Positions 47,691-58,019 of a DNA stretch of 64,000 bases are shown here, in pieces. Positions within the stretch are counted from its first letter, which is position 1, and each line of letters begins with the position of its first letter. The DNA is taken from contig NZ_JAADJU010000012.1 in NCBI RefSeq assembly GCF_012933545.1, forward strand, positions 62,001-126,000. The letters run 5' to 3'. The notes under the pieces were generated by a model. The model had not been told where the DNA came from, ran no database searches, and worked only from the letters and a program-made list of their open reading frames with translations. Origin of the DNA: Rouxiella aceris. Its GTDB lineage: Bacteria; Pseudomonadota; Gammaproteobacteria; Enterobacterales; Enterobacteriaceae. The translations under genes and the position numbers were made by a program.

Positions 47691-48449
47691 ATGTCGTCAT
47701 CTGAAGTCAACGGTGTTCACTATTTTGCTCAAGGGTGGAAGTTAATCTCGTTACCGGGTATCCGCCGCTTTGTGATTATCCCCCTTTTGGTCAATATATT
47801 ATTGATGGGTGGCGCCTTCTGGTGGCTATTCAGTCAACTGGGACAATGGATCCCGGCAATGATGAGTCATGTCCCCGCCTGGTTGCGCTGGCTGGACTAT
47901 GTTATCTGGCCCATCGCCGTGGTTTCCATTTTGCTGGTATTCAGTTTCCTGTTCAGTACGCTGGCCAATCTGATCGCCGCGCCATTTAGCGGGCTGTTGG
48001 CAGAACAGCTCGAAGCGCGGCTGACCGGTAAAGTGCTGCCCGATGCCGGTATCTGGGGAATTATGAAAGATTTGCCGCGCATTATGAAACGCGAGTGCCA
48101 GAAACTGGGCTACTACCTGCCAAGAGCCCTACTACTGCTAATACTGCATTTTATTCCCGGAATAGGACAAACCCTGGCACCGGTGCTGTGGTTCTTTTTT
48201 AGCGCCTGGATGTTGGCTATCCAATACTGCGACTATCCTTTCGATAATCATAAAGTCAGTTTTGCCGATATGCGTCGTTCCCTGGGACGCCATAAAATCG
48301 ACAATCTGCAATTTGGTTCGCTGGTCAGTCTCTGTACCCTGGTTCCGCTACTGAATCTGTTAATTCTGCCGGTTGCCGTCTGCGGCGCAACGGCCATGTG
48401 GGTCGATCGTTACCGCAATAATCACCTTGGCAACGTCGCAGGGCGCTAA
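47691..48449 (+). CDS. cysZ: Sulfate channel/transporter CysZ
   Basis: 252 residues from ATG 47691, which has GAGAGAA upstream and matches the family length (253 in E. coli). Starting further upstream would add about 41 atypical residues. Membrane protein with hallmark segments [35 protein letters not shown] and [13 protein letters not shown]. It imports sulfate for cysteine synthesis and lies directly upstream of cysK. Confidence 0.94.
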   Translation: MSSSEVNGVHYFAQGWKLISLPGIRRFVIIPLLVNILLMGGAFWWLFSQLGQWIPAMMSHVPAWLRWLDYVIWPIAVVSILLVFSFLFSTLANLIAAPFSGLLAEQLEARLTGKVLPDAGIWGIMKDLPRIMKRECQKLGYYLPRALLLLILHFIPGIGQTLAPVLWFFFSAWMLAIQYCDYPFDNHKVSFADMRRSLGRHKIDNLQFGSLVSLCTLVPLLNLLILPVAVCGATAMWVDRYRNNHLGNVAGR

Positions 48450-48671
48450 GGTTAAAGCTTGCCAGCGCCCGGCCAGCGCAGGTAATCGATGGATAATCAG
48501 CGTGCTATCCTTTGCCGTGGTACAGCGGCAAAGGAGTTTATTTCCGAATCACATAACATATACCAATTCTTTACTTCACGGGAAAACGCGTTAGCGTATG
48601 ATTTTTACGTTTTCCTCTTATTTTCATGAAATTATACTTATTGATTTCAAGGTACAGTTAAAGGACGGGCT
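48450..48671 (+). promoter_or_regulatory. cysZ-cysK intergenic region, cysK promoter
   Basis: 222 bases, AT-rich near cysK, with an inverted repeat GGAAAACG (48581-48588)/CGTTTTCC (48608-48615). CysB activation is expected from E. coli; no CysB site could be assigned by eye. AAAGGACG is the cysK ribosome site. Confidence 0.45.
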
Positions 48672-49637
48672 ATGAGCAAGATCTATGAAGACAATTCATT
48701 AACAATCGGCCATACGCCGCTGGTTCGCCTGAATCGTATTGGCAATGGTCGCATTTTGGCTAAAGTTGAATCACGCAATCCAAGCTTCAGCGTCAAATGC
48801 CGTATTGGTGCAAATATGATTTGGGATGCCGAAAAACGCGGTATTCTGACCAAAGATATCGAGCTGGTGGAACCTACCAGCGGTAACACCGGGATAGCTC
48901 TGGCCTACGTCGCCGCCGCTCGCGGTTATAAACTGACGCTGACCATGCCTGAAACCATGAGCGTAGAACGCCGCAAACTGCTTAAGGCGTTGGGTGCCAA
49001 TCTGGTGCTGACCGAAGGGGCAAAAGGCATGAAAGGTGCCATTGCCAAAGCCGAAGAGATCCAGGCCAGCGACCCGCAACGCTATCTGATCCTGCAGCAA
49101 TTCAGCAACCCGGCCAACCCGGCAATTCATGAGCAAACCACCGGCCCGGAAATCTGGGAAGATACCGATGGCGACGTGGATGTGCTGATTGCCGGCGTGG
49201 GGACCGGCGGCACCATTACCGGTACCGGCCGCTATCTGAAGAGCAAAAAAAGCAGCATTACCTTGGTGGCAGTAGAACCGACAGATTCACCGGTCATTAC
49301 CCAGACGCTGGCTGGTCAGGAAGTAAAACCGGGTCCACATAAAATTCAGGGTATTGGTGCCGGTTTCATTCCTGGTAACCTGGACCTGGACCTGCTTGAC
49401 CGTGTTACACTTATCACCAATGATGAATCCATTGATATGGCGCGTCGTCTGATGGTGGAAGAAGGCATCCTGGCCGGTATCTCTTCCGGTGCTGCCGTCG
49501 CGGCCGCCGTGAAGCTTTCCGAAGAAGCAGATTTTGCCGACAAAACCATCGTGGTTATTCTTCCTTCTTCCGGTGAACGCTACCTGAGTACCGCATTGTT
49601 TGCAGATTTGTTTACAGAAAAAGAATTGCAACAATAA
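48672..49637 (+). CDS. cysK: O-acetylserine sulfhydrylase A (cysteine synthase)
   Basis: 321 residues, near the 323 of E. coli. PLP lysine Lys42 in [15 protein letters not shown]-binding [10 protein letters not shown] and GTGGTITG. It makes cysteine from O-acetylserine and sulfide. It ends with EKELQQ, whose terminal segment differs slightly from the ..I terminus that binds CysE in many enterics. Terminator at 49661. Confidence 0.96.
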   Translation: MSKIYEDNSLTIGHTPLVRLNRIGNGRILAKVESRNPSFSVKCRIGANMIWDAEKRGILTKDIELVEPTSGNTGIALAYVAAARGYKLTLTMPETMSVERRKLLKALGANLVLTEGAKGMKGAIAKAEEIQASDPQRYLILQQFSNPANPAIHEQTTGPEIWEDTDGDVDVLIAGVGTGGTITGTGRYLKSKKSSITLVAVEPTDSPVITQTLAGQEVKPGPHKIQGIGAGFIPGNLDLDLLDRVTLITNDESIDMARRLMVEEGILAGISSGAAVAAAVKLSEEADFADKTIVVILPSSGERYLSTALFADLFTEKELQQ

Positions 49638-49660
49638 TACCACATTTCCAAATAACGACT

Positions 49661-49688
49661 AAAAAAGCACCTATTTGGGTGCTTTTTT
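49661..49688 (+). terminator. cysK terminator
   Basis: AAAAAAGCACC-TATTT-GGGTGCTTTTTT, with a strong stem and T-run. Confidence 0.9.
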
Positions 49689-49703
49689 GTGGACTGCGTC
49701 AAA
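49688..49703 (+). promoter_or_regulatory. CRP-like site upstream of ptsH
   Basis: TGTGG-N6-TCAAA immediately after the cysK terminator, matching the position and sequence of the site known upstream of E. coli ptsH (TGTGG-N6-TCAAA type). Confidence 0.55.
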
Positions 49704-49757
49704 GTTTATACCACTTCATCATTGATTTTCGCGCCCAGGTTTAGTATTTAACGCATC

Positions 49758-49782
49758 AATTATTTCGATGCGCAAAATTAAT
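49758..49782 (+). promoter_or_regulatory. Mlc-box-like sequence upstream of ptsH
   Basis: TTATTTCGATGCGCAAAATT within an A/T-rich near-palindrome, corresponding to the Mlc site of the E. coli ptsH P0 region. Supports glucose-induced expression through Mlc. The rest of 49704-50041 is the conserved multi-promoter leader with no gene. Confidence 0.65.
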
Positions 49783-50041
49783 CGCCTAACGAAATACTGG
49801 AAGCTGAATCGATTTACTGATTTGTTACAGTATAGTGAAAGGCGGCATAATGGTCACAGAACGAAAAAGAGACAGCATGGAGTGAAAGGATTTATCCCTG
49901 CGTGCGAATTTTTGCTTTTTCTGTTGCATCGAAGCTTGCCCCTGGACCATAGTCAGGCGCTAATCTCACAAGCTAAAATCAGGCTGATAAGCTAAACTTT
50001 AGCTCCACAACATTACTTTAAATTAAGTTGGGGAAACATCA

Positions 50042-50299
50042 ATGTTCCAGCAAGAAGTTACTATTACCGCTCCAAATGGTCTGCACACTCGCCCTGCTGC
50101 GCAATTTGTGAAAGAAGCCAAAGGTTTCACTTCAGACATTACCGTGACCTCTAACGGTAAAAGCGCAAGCGCCAAAAGCCTGTTTAAATTGCAAACTTTA
50201 GGTCTGACCCAGGGGACTGTCGTCACCCTTTCTGCTGAAGGTGAAGACGAGCAGAAAGCCGTTGAACACTTGGTAAAACTGATGGCAGAGCTCGAATAA
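50042..50299 (+). CDS. ptsH: Phosphocarrier protein HPr
   Basis: 85 residues as in E. coli. Active-site His15 in NGLHTRPA; Ser46 in KSASAKSLF. It accepts phosphate from enzyme I and donates it to the EIIA proteins, including Crr and the EIIA at 5388. TTGGGGAAA precedes the ATG. First gene of ptsH-ptsI-crr. Confidence 0.97.
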   Translation: MFQQEVTITAPNGLHTRPAAQFVKEAKGFTSDITVTSNGKSASAKSLFKLQTLGLTQGTVVTLSAEGEDEQKAVEHLVKLMAELE

Positions 50300-50423
50300 T
50301 CAGCTTAGTCAGAGAGACCGTAAAGTAGAAGCTAACTAAATAATTCATTGAATTAACTCATGCTTGCCACCAGGCGCTAACGGTCTCTGCATAGTTAACA
50401 CCAGTCAACAGTAAGGTAGGGTT

Positions 50424-52151
50424 ATGATTTCAGGCATTTTAGTATCTCCCGGTATCGCTTTCGGCAAAGCATTACTGCTGAAGGAAGATGAGATTGTCAT
50501 CGACCGGAAAAAAATCTCTCCTGAGAAAGTCGATCAGGAAGTTGAACGTTTTCTGTCTGGCCGTGCGAAAGCTTCAGCACAGCTGGAAACGATCAAAACC
50601 AAAGCCGGCCAGACCTTCGGTGAAGAGAAAGAAGCCATCTTCGAAGGCCACATTATGTTGTTGGAAGACGAAGAGCTAGAACAAGAAATCATAGCCCTCA
50701 TCAAAGATGACCATGCCTCTGCCGATGCTGCTGCTTACTCTGTTATTGAAGGCCAGGCCAAGGCCCTGGAAGAGCTCGATGACGAATACCTGAAAGAACG
50801 TGCGGCCGACGTACGTGATATCGGTAAACGCCTGTTGAGAAACATTCTGGGCATGACCATTGTCGATCTCAGCTCCATTCAGGATGAAGTTATTCTGGTG
50901 GCCAAGGATCTGACCCCGTCAGAAACTGCACAGCTGAATCTGAACAAGGTTCTGGGTTTTATCACCGATTTGGGTGGTCGTACTTCGCACACCTCGATTA
51001 TGGCGCGTTCTCTGGAACTGCCAGCCATTGTCGGTACCAGCGATGTGACCCAGCAAGTCAAGAACGATGATTATCTGATCCTCGATGCGGTCAACAATAA
51101 AATCTACGTCAATCCAACGGCAGATATTATTGATCAGTTAAAAGGCGTTCAAAATCAATACATCACTGAAAAAGACGATCTGGCTAAGCTGAAAGATTTG
51201 CCAGCTATCACCCTGGATGGTCATCAGGTTGAAGTTTGTGCAAACATCGGTACCGTACGTGACGTGGCGGGCGCTGAGCGCAATGGCGCAGAAGGCGTTG
51301 GCTTGTATCGCACCGAATTCCTGTTTATGGACCGCGACAGTCTGCCTACCGAAGAAGAGCAATTCCAGGCTTATAAAGCCGTTGCTGAAGCTATGGGTTC
51401 ACAGGCAGTGATTGTGCGTACCATGGACATCGGCGGCGACAAAGAACTGCCGTACATGAACTTCCCGAAAGAAGAAAACCCGTTCCTGGGCTGGCGTGCA
51501 ATCCGCATCTGCCTGGATCGTAAAGAAATTCTTCACGATCAGCTGCGTGCTATTCTGCGTGCCTCTGCTTTTGGCAAACTGCGCATCATGTTCCCAATGA
51601 TTATTTCCGTTGAGGAAGTTCGTGAGTTGAACAGTGAGCTGGAAATGCTTAAAGGCCAGCTGCGCGAAGAAGGCAAAGCCTTTGATGAATCTATCGAAGT
51701 GGGTGTGATGGTGGAAACACCTGCCGCTGCAGTGATTGCTCATCATCTGGCCAAAGAGGTTGATTTCTTTAGTATTGGTACCAACGATCTTACCCAATAT
51801 ACTCTGGCGGTCGATCGCGGTAACGAAATGATCTCTCATCTTTATAACCCTATGTCTCCATCAGTTCTTGGACTTATTAAACAAGTTATTGATGCATCTC
51901 ATGCCGCCGGTAAATGGACTGGCATGTGTGGAGAGCTAGCCGGTGACGAACGTGCTACACTTCTGTTATTGGGCATGGGTCTAGATGAGTTCAGCATGAG
52001 TGCTATCTCTATCCCACGCATCAAGAAAATCATTCGTAATACAAATTTCGAAGATGTGAAGGCGCTGGCAGAAGAGGCTCTGGCTCAACCTACGGCGCAA
52101 GAGTTGATGAACCTGGTTAACAAGTTCATTGAAGAAAAAACACTCTGCTAA
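50424..52151 (+). CDS. ptsI: PTS enzyme I
   Basis: 575 residues, the E. coli length. Phosphorylated His189 in [13 protein letters not shown]-terminal PEP-binding barrel with the GMCGELAGD cysteine motif (about 502) and [17 protein letters not shown]. It starts phosphoryl transfer from PEP to HPr. The 124-base gap from ptsH holds an inverted-repeat segment ACCGTAAAG...CTAACGGTCTC that may attenuate transcription. Confidence 0.97.
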   Translation: MISGILVSPGIAFGKALLLKEDEIVIDRKKISPEKVDQEVERFLSGRAKASAQLETIKTKAGQTFGEEKEAIFEGHIMLLEDEELEQEIIALIKDDHASADAAAYSVIEGQAKALEELDDEYLKERAADVRDIGKRLLRNILGMTIVDLSSIQDEVILVAKDLTPSETAQLNLNKVLGFITDLGGRTSHTSIMARSLELPAIVGTSDVTQQVKNDDYLILDAVNNKIYVNPTADIIDQLKGVQNQYITEKDDLAKLKDLPAITLDGHQVEVCANIGTVRDVAGAERNGAEGVGLYRTEFLFMDRDSLPTEEEQFQAYKAVAEAMGSQAVIVRTMDIGGDKELPYMNFPKEENPFLGWRAIRICLDRKEILHDQLRAILRASAFGKLRIMFPMIISVEEVRELNSELEMLKGQLREEGKAFDESIEVGVMVETPAAAVIAHHLAKEVDFFSIGTNDLTQYTLAVDRGNEMISHLYNPMSPSVLGLIKQVIDASHAAGKWTGMCGELAGDERATLLLLGMGLDEFSMSAISIPRIKKIIRNTNFEDVKALAEEALAQPTAQELMNLVNKFIEEKTLC

Positions 52152-52198
52152 TTGCCGTTGGCTTTAAAGCTGCCCAAATTAATGCTTAGGAGAAGATC

Positions 52199-52708
52199 AT
52201 GGGTTTGTTCGATAAACTAAAATCATTGGTTTCTGATGATAAGAAAGACGTTGGCACAATTGAAATTGTTGCGCCGCTGTCTGGTGAAATTGTCAATATT
52301 GAAGATGTTCCCGACGTTGTTTTTGCTGAAAAAATCGTGGGTGACGGTATTGCTATCAAACCTACAGGCAACAAAATTGTCGCGCCTGTTGATGGTACTA
52401 TTGGTAAAATCTTCGAAACTAACCATGCTTTCTCAATCGAATCCGACAGCGGTATTGAGCTGTTTGTTCACTTTGGTATCGACACAGTCGAACTTAAAGG
52501 CGAAGGCTTCAAGCGTATCGCTGAAGAAGGCCAACGCGTTAAGAAAGGCGATTTAGTGATCGAATTTGATCTTGCCCTGCTGGAAGAAAAAGCCAAGTCA
52601 ACGCTGACACCGGTGGTCATTTCCAATATGGATGAGATTAAAGAGCTGATCAAACTTTCTGGTACTGTGGTGGTGGGTGAAACCCCAATCATCCGTATCA
52701 AAAAGTAA
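52199..52708 (+). CDS. crr: Glucose-specific EIIA (Crr)
   Basis: 169 residues. Active-site pair His76 and His91 counting Met1 (His75/His90 in the usual numbering) in [11 protein letters not shown] and FVHFGID. It phosphorylates EIIBC of glucose and trehalose systems and controls adenylate cyclase and inducer exclusion. Third gene of ptsHI-crr, ended by a strong terminator. Confidence 0.97.
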   Translation: MGLFDKLKSLVSDDKKDVGTIEIVAPLSGEIVNIEDVPDVVFAEKIVGDGIAIKPTGNKIVAPVDGTIGKIFETNHAFSIESDSGIELFVHFGIDTVELKGEGFKRIAEEGQRVKKGDLVIEFDLALLEEKAKSTLTPVVISNMDEIKELIKLSGTVVVGETPIIRIKK

Positions 52709-52720
52709 TGACACTCCAAT

Positions 52721-52752
52721 AAAAAAACGGCGCTGATTGCGCCGTTTTTTTT
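52721..52752 (+). terminator. crr terminator
   Basis: AAAAAAACGGCGC-TGATT-GCGCCGTTTTTTTT. Symmetrical, so it could also end the convergent sensor kinase transcript. Confidence 0.92.
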
Positions 52753-52791
52753 GTCTCTGCTTTCTCCGTTACTACCGCACTACCAGCAATA

Positions 52792-54159
52792 TCATCCCTG
52801 CGCGATCAAGCTTTTCCAGTGTGGAACCTTAAGATCGATAATAAGGCCCCTGGGTGAGCCGTTACGCGCTTCAATTTTCCCCTGATGTGCCAGTATCACT
52901 TTCTTGGTGATCGCCAGCCCAAGGCCATAGCCTTTGCCAGCAAGCGGTGACATAACGCGGACAAAGGGATCAAAGATGCTCGATAGCTTATCTTCTTCAA
53001 CGCCCGGCCCCTGATCGGCCACTTCCACACACAGATAATTATCGCTGGTGGTAGACAGCGAGACGTTGATTGTTTGACCGCGAGCAGAAAAGCGCAGCGC
53101 ATTGCGCACCACATTATCAATCGCCCGACGCATTAACTCGGCGTTGCCTTTCACCGTATAATCCTGTTCGCATGACACATTGCTATTGAGCACAATTTCC
53201 ACCCCGGGAAGCTGCGCCTCATAGCAGGCGTCATTGACCACCGCCGCAACCAAACCGTTAAGATCAAAATACTCTTCGTCCGGCATTACGTTATTTTCTG
53301 TACGCGACAGCGCCAGCAGCTCGCCGATCATCTTGTCCAGCCGCCCTGCTTCATGCTCGATACGTGTTAACGATGTTTCGACATTCTGCGGATTTTGCCG
53401 TGCCAGACCAATAGCCAACTGCAGTCGTGCCAGAGGGGAACGCAACTCATGGGAGACATCATGCAGTAACTCCTCACGAGCCTTGACCAGCACCTGCAAA
53501 CGTTCTGCCATCGAGTCAAAATCACGTGCCACATCAGAAAGCTCATCGTGGCGTTTGCCCATGGTTGAAAACAAACGCACTGATAAATCCCCTTGCGAAA
53601 CTCGCCCAAAGGCCTTGCGCATTTGCAGCATGGGGCGGGTCAGGTTCCAGGCCAAAATGGCGCTGAACAACAGCCCTCCCAGACCGCCTATCCACAGAAA
53701 TGGAGGTGGCATATTAAATAAGTGCTTTTCTCGCGGAGGTCGATACTCATCCATCAACCCCTCAACATTATAACGGAGCCGGTAACCCTGCCCATTCGGT
53801 GCCTGCACAAACTCGACCACTTCATGCGGCACTTTGCCCGGCTCAAGCGCATCCAGATTCTGCCCCTGGGCGGGGATCATCGAAGGCTCAACGGAAAACA
53901 GACGGCGATCGCTGTCCGGCCAGTCGGCAATCATCGCATTCAGCGCCGGTATGCCGCCGCTATGCAAGGTGGAAACCGCCGAAGTGATTTGCAGTTTGAC
54001 AAAACGTCGGGCGATCCCGCTTTCTGGCGGCTCGTGATGGTAGTAAAAAGTAAATACCAGCCAGAGAACCTGAGTGATGGCAATAAAAGTCAGCCAATAG
54101 CCCAGCAGTATTTTCCAAAATAGCCTGCCGCGCAGGCGCTTACCTGATTCTGTAGCCAA
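52792..54159 (-). CDS. Sensor histidine kinase, CpxA-like
   Basis: 455 residues: TM1 (about 15-38), a periplasmic domain of about 110 residues, TM2 (about 153-172), HAMP, His237 in LLHDVSHELRSPLARLQLAIG, and an ATPase domain with NVVRNALRF, DQGPGVEED and GKGYGLGLAI. The H-box region is of the CpxA type. It overlaps the response regulator gene by 20 bases. It occupies the place of pdxK-yfeK-yfeS of E. coli between crr and cysM. The signal is unknown, probably envelope-related. Confidence 0.88.
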   Translation of the reverse strand: MATESGKRLRGRLFWKILLGYWLTFIAITQVLWLVFTFYYHHEPPESGIARRFVKLQITSAVSTLHSGGIPALNAMIADWPDSDRRLFSVEPSMIPAQGQNLDALEPGKVPHEVVEFVQAPNGQGYRLRYNVEGLMDEYRPPREKHLFNMPPPFLWIGGLGGLLFSAILAWNLTRPMLQMRKAFGRVSQGDLSVRLFSTMGKRHDELSDVARDFDSMAERLQVLVKAREELLHDVSHELRSPLARLQLAIGLARQNPQNVETSLTRIEHEAGRLDKMIGELLALSRTENNVMPDEEYFDLNGLVAAVVNDACYEAQLPGVEIVLNSNVSCEQDYTVKGNAELMRRAIDNVVRNALRFSARGQTINVSLSTTSDNYLCVEVADQGPGVEEDKLSSIFDPFVRVMSPLAGKGYGLGLAITKKVILAHQGKIEARNGSPRGLIIDLKVPHWKSLIAQG

Positions 54160-54823
54160 TGCTGCGCACCGTCTCGATTGTCATTGCTTCACCGCCACTC
54201 AGCGACGCCAGTTTCTGGCGGATATTACTGATATGCACGTCGATGCTGCGATCGTAGGCTTCGCGCGGACGACCCAGCCCTTTTTCAGACAGCTCATCTT
54301 TTGATACCACACGTTCCGGAGAACGCAGCAAAAGCTCCAGCAGATTAAACTCCGAGGCCGTCAAATCGAACACGACCCCTTGCCACTCGCTGCTACGCGT
54401 AGCCGGATTCAAGGTCAGGTCACCGTAGTGAATGCTTGAGGAGTCAGAATGGGTATCTTGCTGCTCCTCGACCCGGCGCAGAACCGCACGCAAACGCGCC
54501 ACCAGCTCACGCGGATAGCAGGGTTTCGGCATATAGTCATCGGCACCCATTTCCAGTCCGATAACCCGGTCGATGTTGTCACCTTTGGCCGTCAGCATAA
54601 TGATCGGCAGACGGCTGTTTTTGCGCACCTGGCGCAGCACATCAATTCCGCTCATATCAGGCAGCATAATGTCGAGGATCATGGCACTGTATTCACCGGA
54701 CATGGCCCCCTCGACACCCGCCTTGCCGCTTAACACCAGTGATGCATCAAATCCTTCGGCAATGAGGTATTCACAAAGCATGGTGCCCAGTTCAAGATCG
54801 TCATCGACTAACAAAATTTTCAT
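54140..54823 (-). CDS. OmpR-family response regulator, CpxR-like
   Basis: 227 residues. Receiver domain MKILLVDDDLELGTML with Asp51 (MILDIMLP) and Lys100, and a winged helix (about 130-227) with DRSIDVHISNIRQKL and RSIGYRIR at the end. Several GTAAA words, CpxR-type half-sites, lie 34-87 bases upstream of its ATG on its own strand, suggesting autoregulation. First gene of the pair. Confidence 0.88.
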   Translation of the reverse strand: MKILLVDDDLELGTMLCEYLIAEGFDASLVLSGKAGVEGAMSGEYSAMILDIMLPDMSGIDVLRQVRKNSRLPIIMLTAKGDNIDRVIGLEMGADDYMPKPCYPRELVARLRAVLRRVEEQQDTHSDSSSIHYGDLTLNPATRSSEWQGVVFDLTASEFNLLELLLRSPERVVSKDELSEKGLGRPREAYDRSIDVHISNIRQKLASLSGGEAMTIETVRSIGYRIR

Positions 54824-54856
54824 TATTTATTTCCACCTAACTGATTTCCGCTCATT

Positions 54857-54910
54857 TTTACCTCTATCCCGGTACGCCGCAGTAGCATTTACTCTATTTT
54901 TACCTTTTAC
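54857..54910 (-). promoter_or_regulatory. Cluster of CpxR-box-like GTAAA half-sites
   Basis: On the minus strand GTAAA occurs at 54906-54910, 54899-54903, 54888-54892 and 54857-54861. The middle pair is spaced by 6 bases, near the GTAAA-N5-GTAAA consensus of CpxR. Confidence 0.5.
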
Positions 54911-55060
54911 CGGCTTTAGTCACAGAAAAAGGCGCAGTTTGTATAGCAAATCACTGCTTTTGGCCGCACAACGCAACGGGGACCATGTTACCCGGCCTTA
55001 CCGGGGAACAAATGCTGACAGCAGTTTCTCGTCGGGGAAAAGAAATTCAGCCTGCTCGGG

Positions 55061-55942
55061 TTATTCAAACACGCCGGTGGAGAGATATCGATCGCCGCGA
55101 TCGCAAATTATCGCCACAATCACCGCACCAGGGTTATCTCTCGCCACGCGCAGTGCGCCCGCCACCGCCCCGCCGGAACTGACACCACAGAAAATCCCCT
55201 CCTGCTGCGCCAGCAAACGCATGGTCGTTTCCGCTTCGCCTTGCCCCATATCGATGACTTCATCTACCAGTTCGGGTTGGAAAATACCCGGCAGATATTC
55301 CAGCGGCCAGCGGCGAATGCCGGGAATGCTACTGCCTTCTTGCGGTTGCAGGCCGACGATCTGAATATCAGGTCGTTGGCTTTTCAGATAACGGCTAACG
55401 CCGGTAATGGTGCCCGTGGTGCCCATGCTGGAAACAAAATGGGTGATCCGCCCCGCCGTCTGCTGCCAGATTTCCGGCCCGGTGGTGGTAAAATGTGCCA
55501 GCGGATTATCGGGGTTATTAAACTGATCGAGGACTTTGCCCTGCCCGCGTTTTTCCATATCTTTGGCCAAATCACGGGCGCCTTCCATCCCCTTGGCGCG
55601 ACTGACCAGCAGCAGTTCCGCCCCATAGGCACGCATTGATGCCTGGCGTTCGAGACTCATATTCTCTGGCATCAGCAGTTTGAGCTTATAGCCTTTGAGT
55701 GCCGCAATCATTGCCAGCGCAATACCGGTATTACCACTGGTGGCTTCAATCAGCGTATCGCCGGGGGTGATTTCACCGCGTTTTTCCGCCTGATCGATCA
55801 TAAAGAAAGCCGCGCGATCTTTAACTGAACCTGCCGGGTTATTGCCTTCCAGTTTGACCCAGATTTCGCTATCAAGATCTTTTGACAGCCGTTGTAATCG
55901 CACTAAAGGCGTATTGCCGATAAATTGTTCAAGCGTGCTCAC
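55061..55942 (-). CDS. cysM: Cysteine synthase B (O-acetylserine sulfhydrylase B)
   Basis: 293 residues; E. coli CysM has 303. PLP lysine Lys41 in [30 protein letters not shown]. Uses sulfide or thiosulfate with O-acetylserine, the latter giving S-sulfocysteine. Downstream of cysPUWA on the same strand, but a hairpin (56013-56031) separates them. Confidence 0.94.
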   Translation of the reverse strand: MSTLEQFIGNTPLVRLQRLSKDLDSEIWVKLEGNNPAGSVKDRAAFFMIDQAEKRGEITPGDTLIEATSGNTGIALAMIAALKGYKLKLLMPENMSLERQASMRAYGAELLLVSRAKGMEGARDLAKDMEKRGQGKVLDQFNNPDNPLAHFTTTGPEIWQQTAGRITHFVSSMGTTGTITGVSRYLKSQRPDIQIVGLQPQEGSSIPGIRRWPLEYLPGIFQPELVDEVIDMGQGEAETTMRLLAQQEGIFCGVSSGGAVAGALRVARDNPGAVIVAIICDRGDRYLSTGVFE

Positions 55943-56012
55943 TGTGGTTGCCTTATATCAATTAGCTATTAACACCATTCTAAAATGAATAAATGGGTAT
56001 CAGCCATTAAAA

Positions 56013-56031
56013 AGGGCGGAAGAACCGCCCT
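56013..56031 (-). terminator. Hairpin between cysA and cysM
   Basis: AGGGCGG-AAGAA-CCGCCCT. On the minus strand TTTTTAATGG follows, so partial termination of cysPUWA before cysM is likely. Confidence 0.72.
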
Positions 56032-56059
56032 ACTCGAATTGTTAATAATTTTAAAAATA

Positions 56060-57154
56060 TCAGGCCGACTTGGCGAGCGCAACCGATTGTAGCTGACGAT
56101 CACCGGCATACAAGCGTCCGTTCAGGCCGCCGACAAAGTAGCGGTCGCCGCGCTGCGGGGCACGATTGTCCGGGGTTTCGGACAGCACGACGGCCATCGG
56201 CTCAGTATGCCATCCCTGCGGCTGGACGGTTAATTGCCAAAAGTGACCGCGCGGGCTGACTTCCAGAATTTGGACCGGCAGTGGACAACGGGGGGTGCTG
56301 TGCGGCGTGATTTCCATTTCCCATGGTCGCAAAAACAGATCAACCGCCCCTTGATGCAATGGCGCAATGGCCAGCGGCCAATGGTGTTGACCGACATACA
56401 ACTGCGAACCACGGATCTCGCCGCCAATCCGGTTAACTTCGCCCATAAATTCCAGCACAAAGCGGGTGGCCGGTTCACGCCAGATTTCAATGGGCGTGCC
56501 CACCTGCTCAATATTTCCCTGACTCATCACCACCACGCGATCCGCCACTTCCATGGCTTCTTCCTGGTCGTGGGTGACAAATACGCTGGTGAATTTCAGC
56601 TCTTCATGCAGTTGACGCAACCAACGGCGCAACTCTTTGCGAACCTGTGCATCCAGCGCGCCAAAGGGTTCATCCAGCAATAAGATCTGCGGCTCCACCG
56701 CCAGCGCACGGGCCAGCGCCACGCGCTGCTTTTGCCCGCCCGACAGTTGGGCCGGAAAACGATTGCCCAGATGGCTTAACTGCACCATCTCCAGCAGTTT
56801 GCTGACTTTCTGTTTAATGGCTTCGGCATTCGGCCGTTCACGGCGTGGCAACACGGTAAGACCAAAGGCGATATTGTCGAATACCGTCATATGGCGAAAC
56901 AGTGCGTAGTGCTGGAAGACAAAACCAACCTGACGATCGCGCGCGTGCAGGCGAGTCACATCTTTGCCATGAAAGCTCAACAGTCCACTGCTCTGATTTT
57001 CCAGGCCGGCAATAATGCGCAGCAACGTAGTTTTCCCAGAACCAGAGGGTCCCAACAGCGCCACCATCTGGCCGGAGGGAATATCGAGCGAGATATCATT
57101 AAGCACCTTGGTGCGGTCAAAAAATTTGTTGATACCTGTAATTTCAATGCTCAT
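56060..57154 (-). CDS. cysA: Sulfate/thiosulfate ABC transporter ATPase CysA
   Basis: 364 residues from ATG 57154, preceded by GGGAGGAAAGC. Walker [10 protein letters not shown], signature [15 protein letters not shown], Walker [11 protein letters not shown], plus a C-terminal regulatory TOBE-like domain (about 240-364). It powers uptake with CysU and CysW and overlaps the end of cysW by 11 bases. Confidence 0.96.
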   Translation of the reverse strand: MSIEITGINKFFDRTKVLNDISLDIPSGQMVALLGPSGSGKTTLLRIIAGLENQSSGLLSFHGKDVTRLHARDRQVGFVFQHYALFRHMTVFDNIAFGLTVLPRRERPNAEAIKQKVSKLLEMVQLSHLGNRFPAQLSGGQKQRVALARALAVEPQILLLDEPFGALDAQVRKELRRWLRQLHEELKFTSVFVTHDQEEAMEVADRVVVMSQGNIEQVGTPIEIWREPATRFVLEFMGEVNRIGGEIRGSQLYVGQHHWPLAIAPLHQGAVDLFLRPWEMEITPHSTPRCPLPVQILEVSPRGHFWQLTVQPQGWHTEPMAVVLSETPDNRAPQRGDRYFVGGLNGRLYAGDRQLQSVALAKSA

Positions 57155-58019
57155 TGCTTTCCTCCCGCTCAAGACGGTTGTTGTGGCGCGCCAGGCGCCA
57201 CTGTAAGCCGCTTTTCAGAAATAGGGTGACGATTGCCATCAGGGTCAGCAGCGCGGCGGCAGTGAACGCGCCAGCGGTGTTGTAGTCCTGATTCAATAAT
57301 TCAACTTGTAATGGCAGCGTGTAGGTTTCGCCGCGAATTGACCCGGAAACCACCGACACTGCCCCAAACTCGCCAATGGCCCGCGCGTTGGTTAACACCA
57401 CGCCGTACAACAGCGCCCAACGAATATTTGGCAAGGTGACGCGACGAAACATCTGCCAGCCGGAAGCGCCGAGCAGCACCGCCGCTTCATCTTCCTGGCT
57501 ACCCTGACTTAACATCACCGGCACCAGCTCGCGAATAACAAACGGGCAGGTAACAAAAATCGTCACCATCACCATCCCCGGCCAGGCAAACATCAACTGG
57601 ATATTGTGCGCATCCAGCCAGCCGCCAAGCGGGCCGTTAGTACCGTAAAACAGCAGATACAGCAACCCCGCCACCACCGGCGAGACGGCAAAGGGAATAT
57701 CAATCAGCGTCAACAGTAGCTGACGTCCCGGAAAGTTAAAGCGCGCCACCAGCCAGGCCAGCAGCGTGCCAAAGATCAGGTTAACCGGCACGGTGATCAG
57801 CGCCATCAGCACCGTCAGCCAGATAGAGTGCAGCATATCGCCATCGGCAAGATTCTTGCCCACGGCGGCAATACCGTCAGAAAGCGCCAGTACAAAAATG
57901 CTAATCAGCGGTACCAACAGCAGCAACGCACAGATAATCATACCGACGGCGATCAGCGACCACTTTAACCAGTCGATACGACGCGGCGCGGTTTCCTGGA
58001 CCTGGAGCAACTGTGACAT
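57144..58019 (-). CDS. cysW: Sulfate/thiosulfate permease subunit CysW
   Basis: 291 residues, six membrane segments. EAA loop [19 protein letters not shown] contacts the ATPase. Joined to cysU by a one-base TAATG overlap, a sign of translational coupling. Confidence 0.95.
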   Translation of the reverse strand: MSQLLQVQETAPRRIDWLKWSLIAVGMIICALLLLVPLISIFVLALSDGIAAVGKNLADGDMLHSIWLTVLMALITVPVNLIFGTLLAWLVARFNFPGRQLLLTLIDIPFAVSPVVAGLLYLLFYGTNGPLGGWLDAHNIQLMFAWPGMVMVTIFVTCPFVIRELVPVMLSQGSQEDEAAVLLGASGWQMFRRVTLPNIRWALLYGVVLTNARAIGEFGAVSVVSGSIRGETYTLPLQVELLNQDYNTAGAFTAAALLTLMAIVTLFLKSGLQWRLARHNNRLEREESNEH

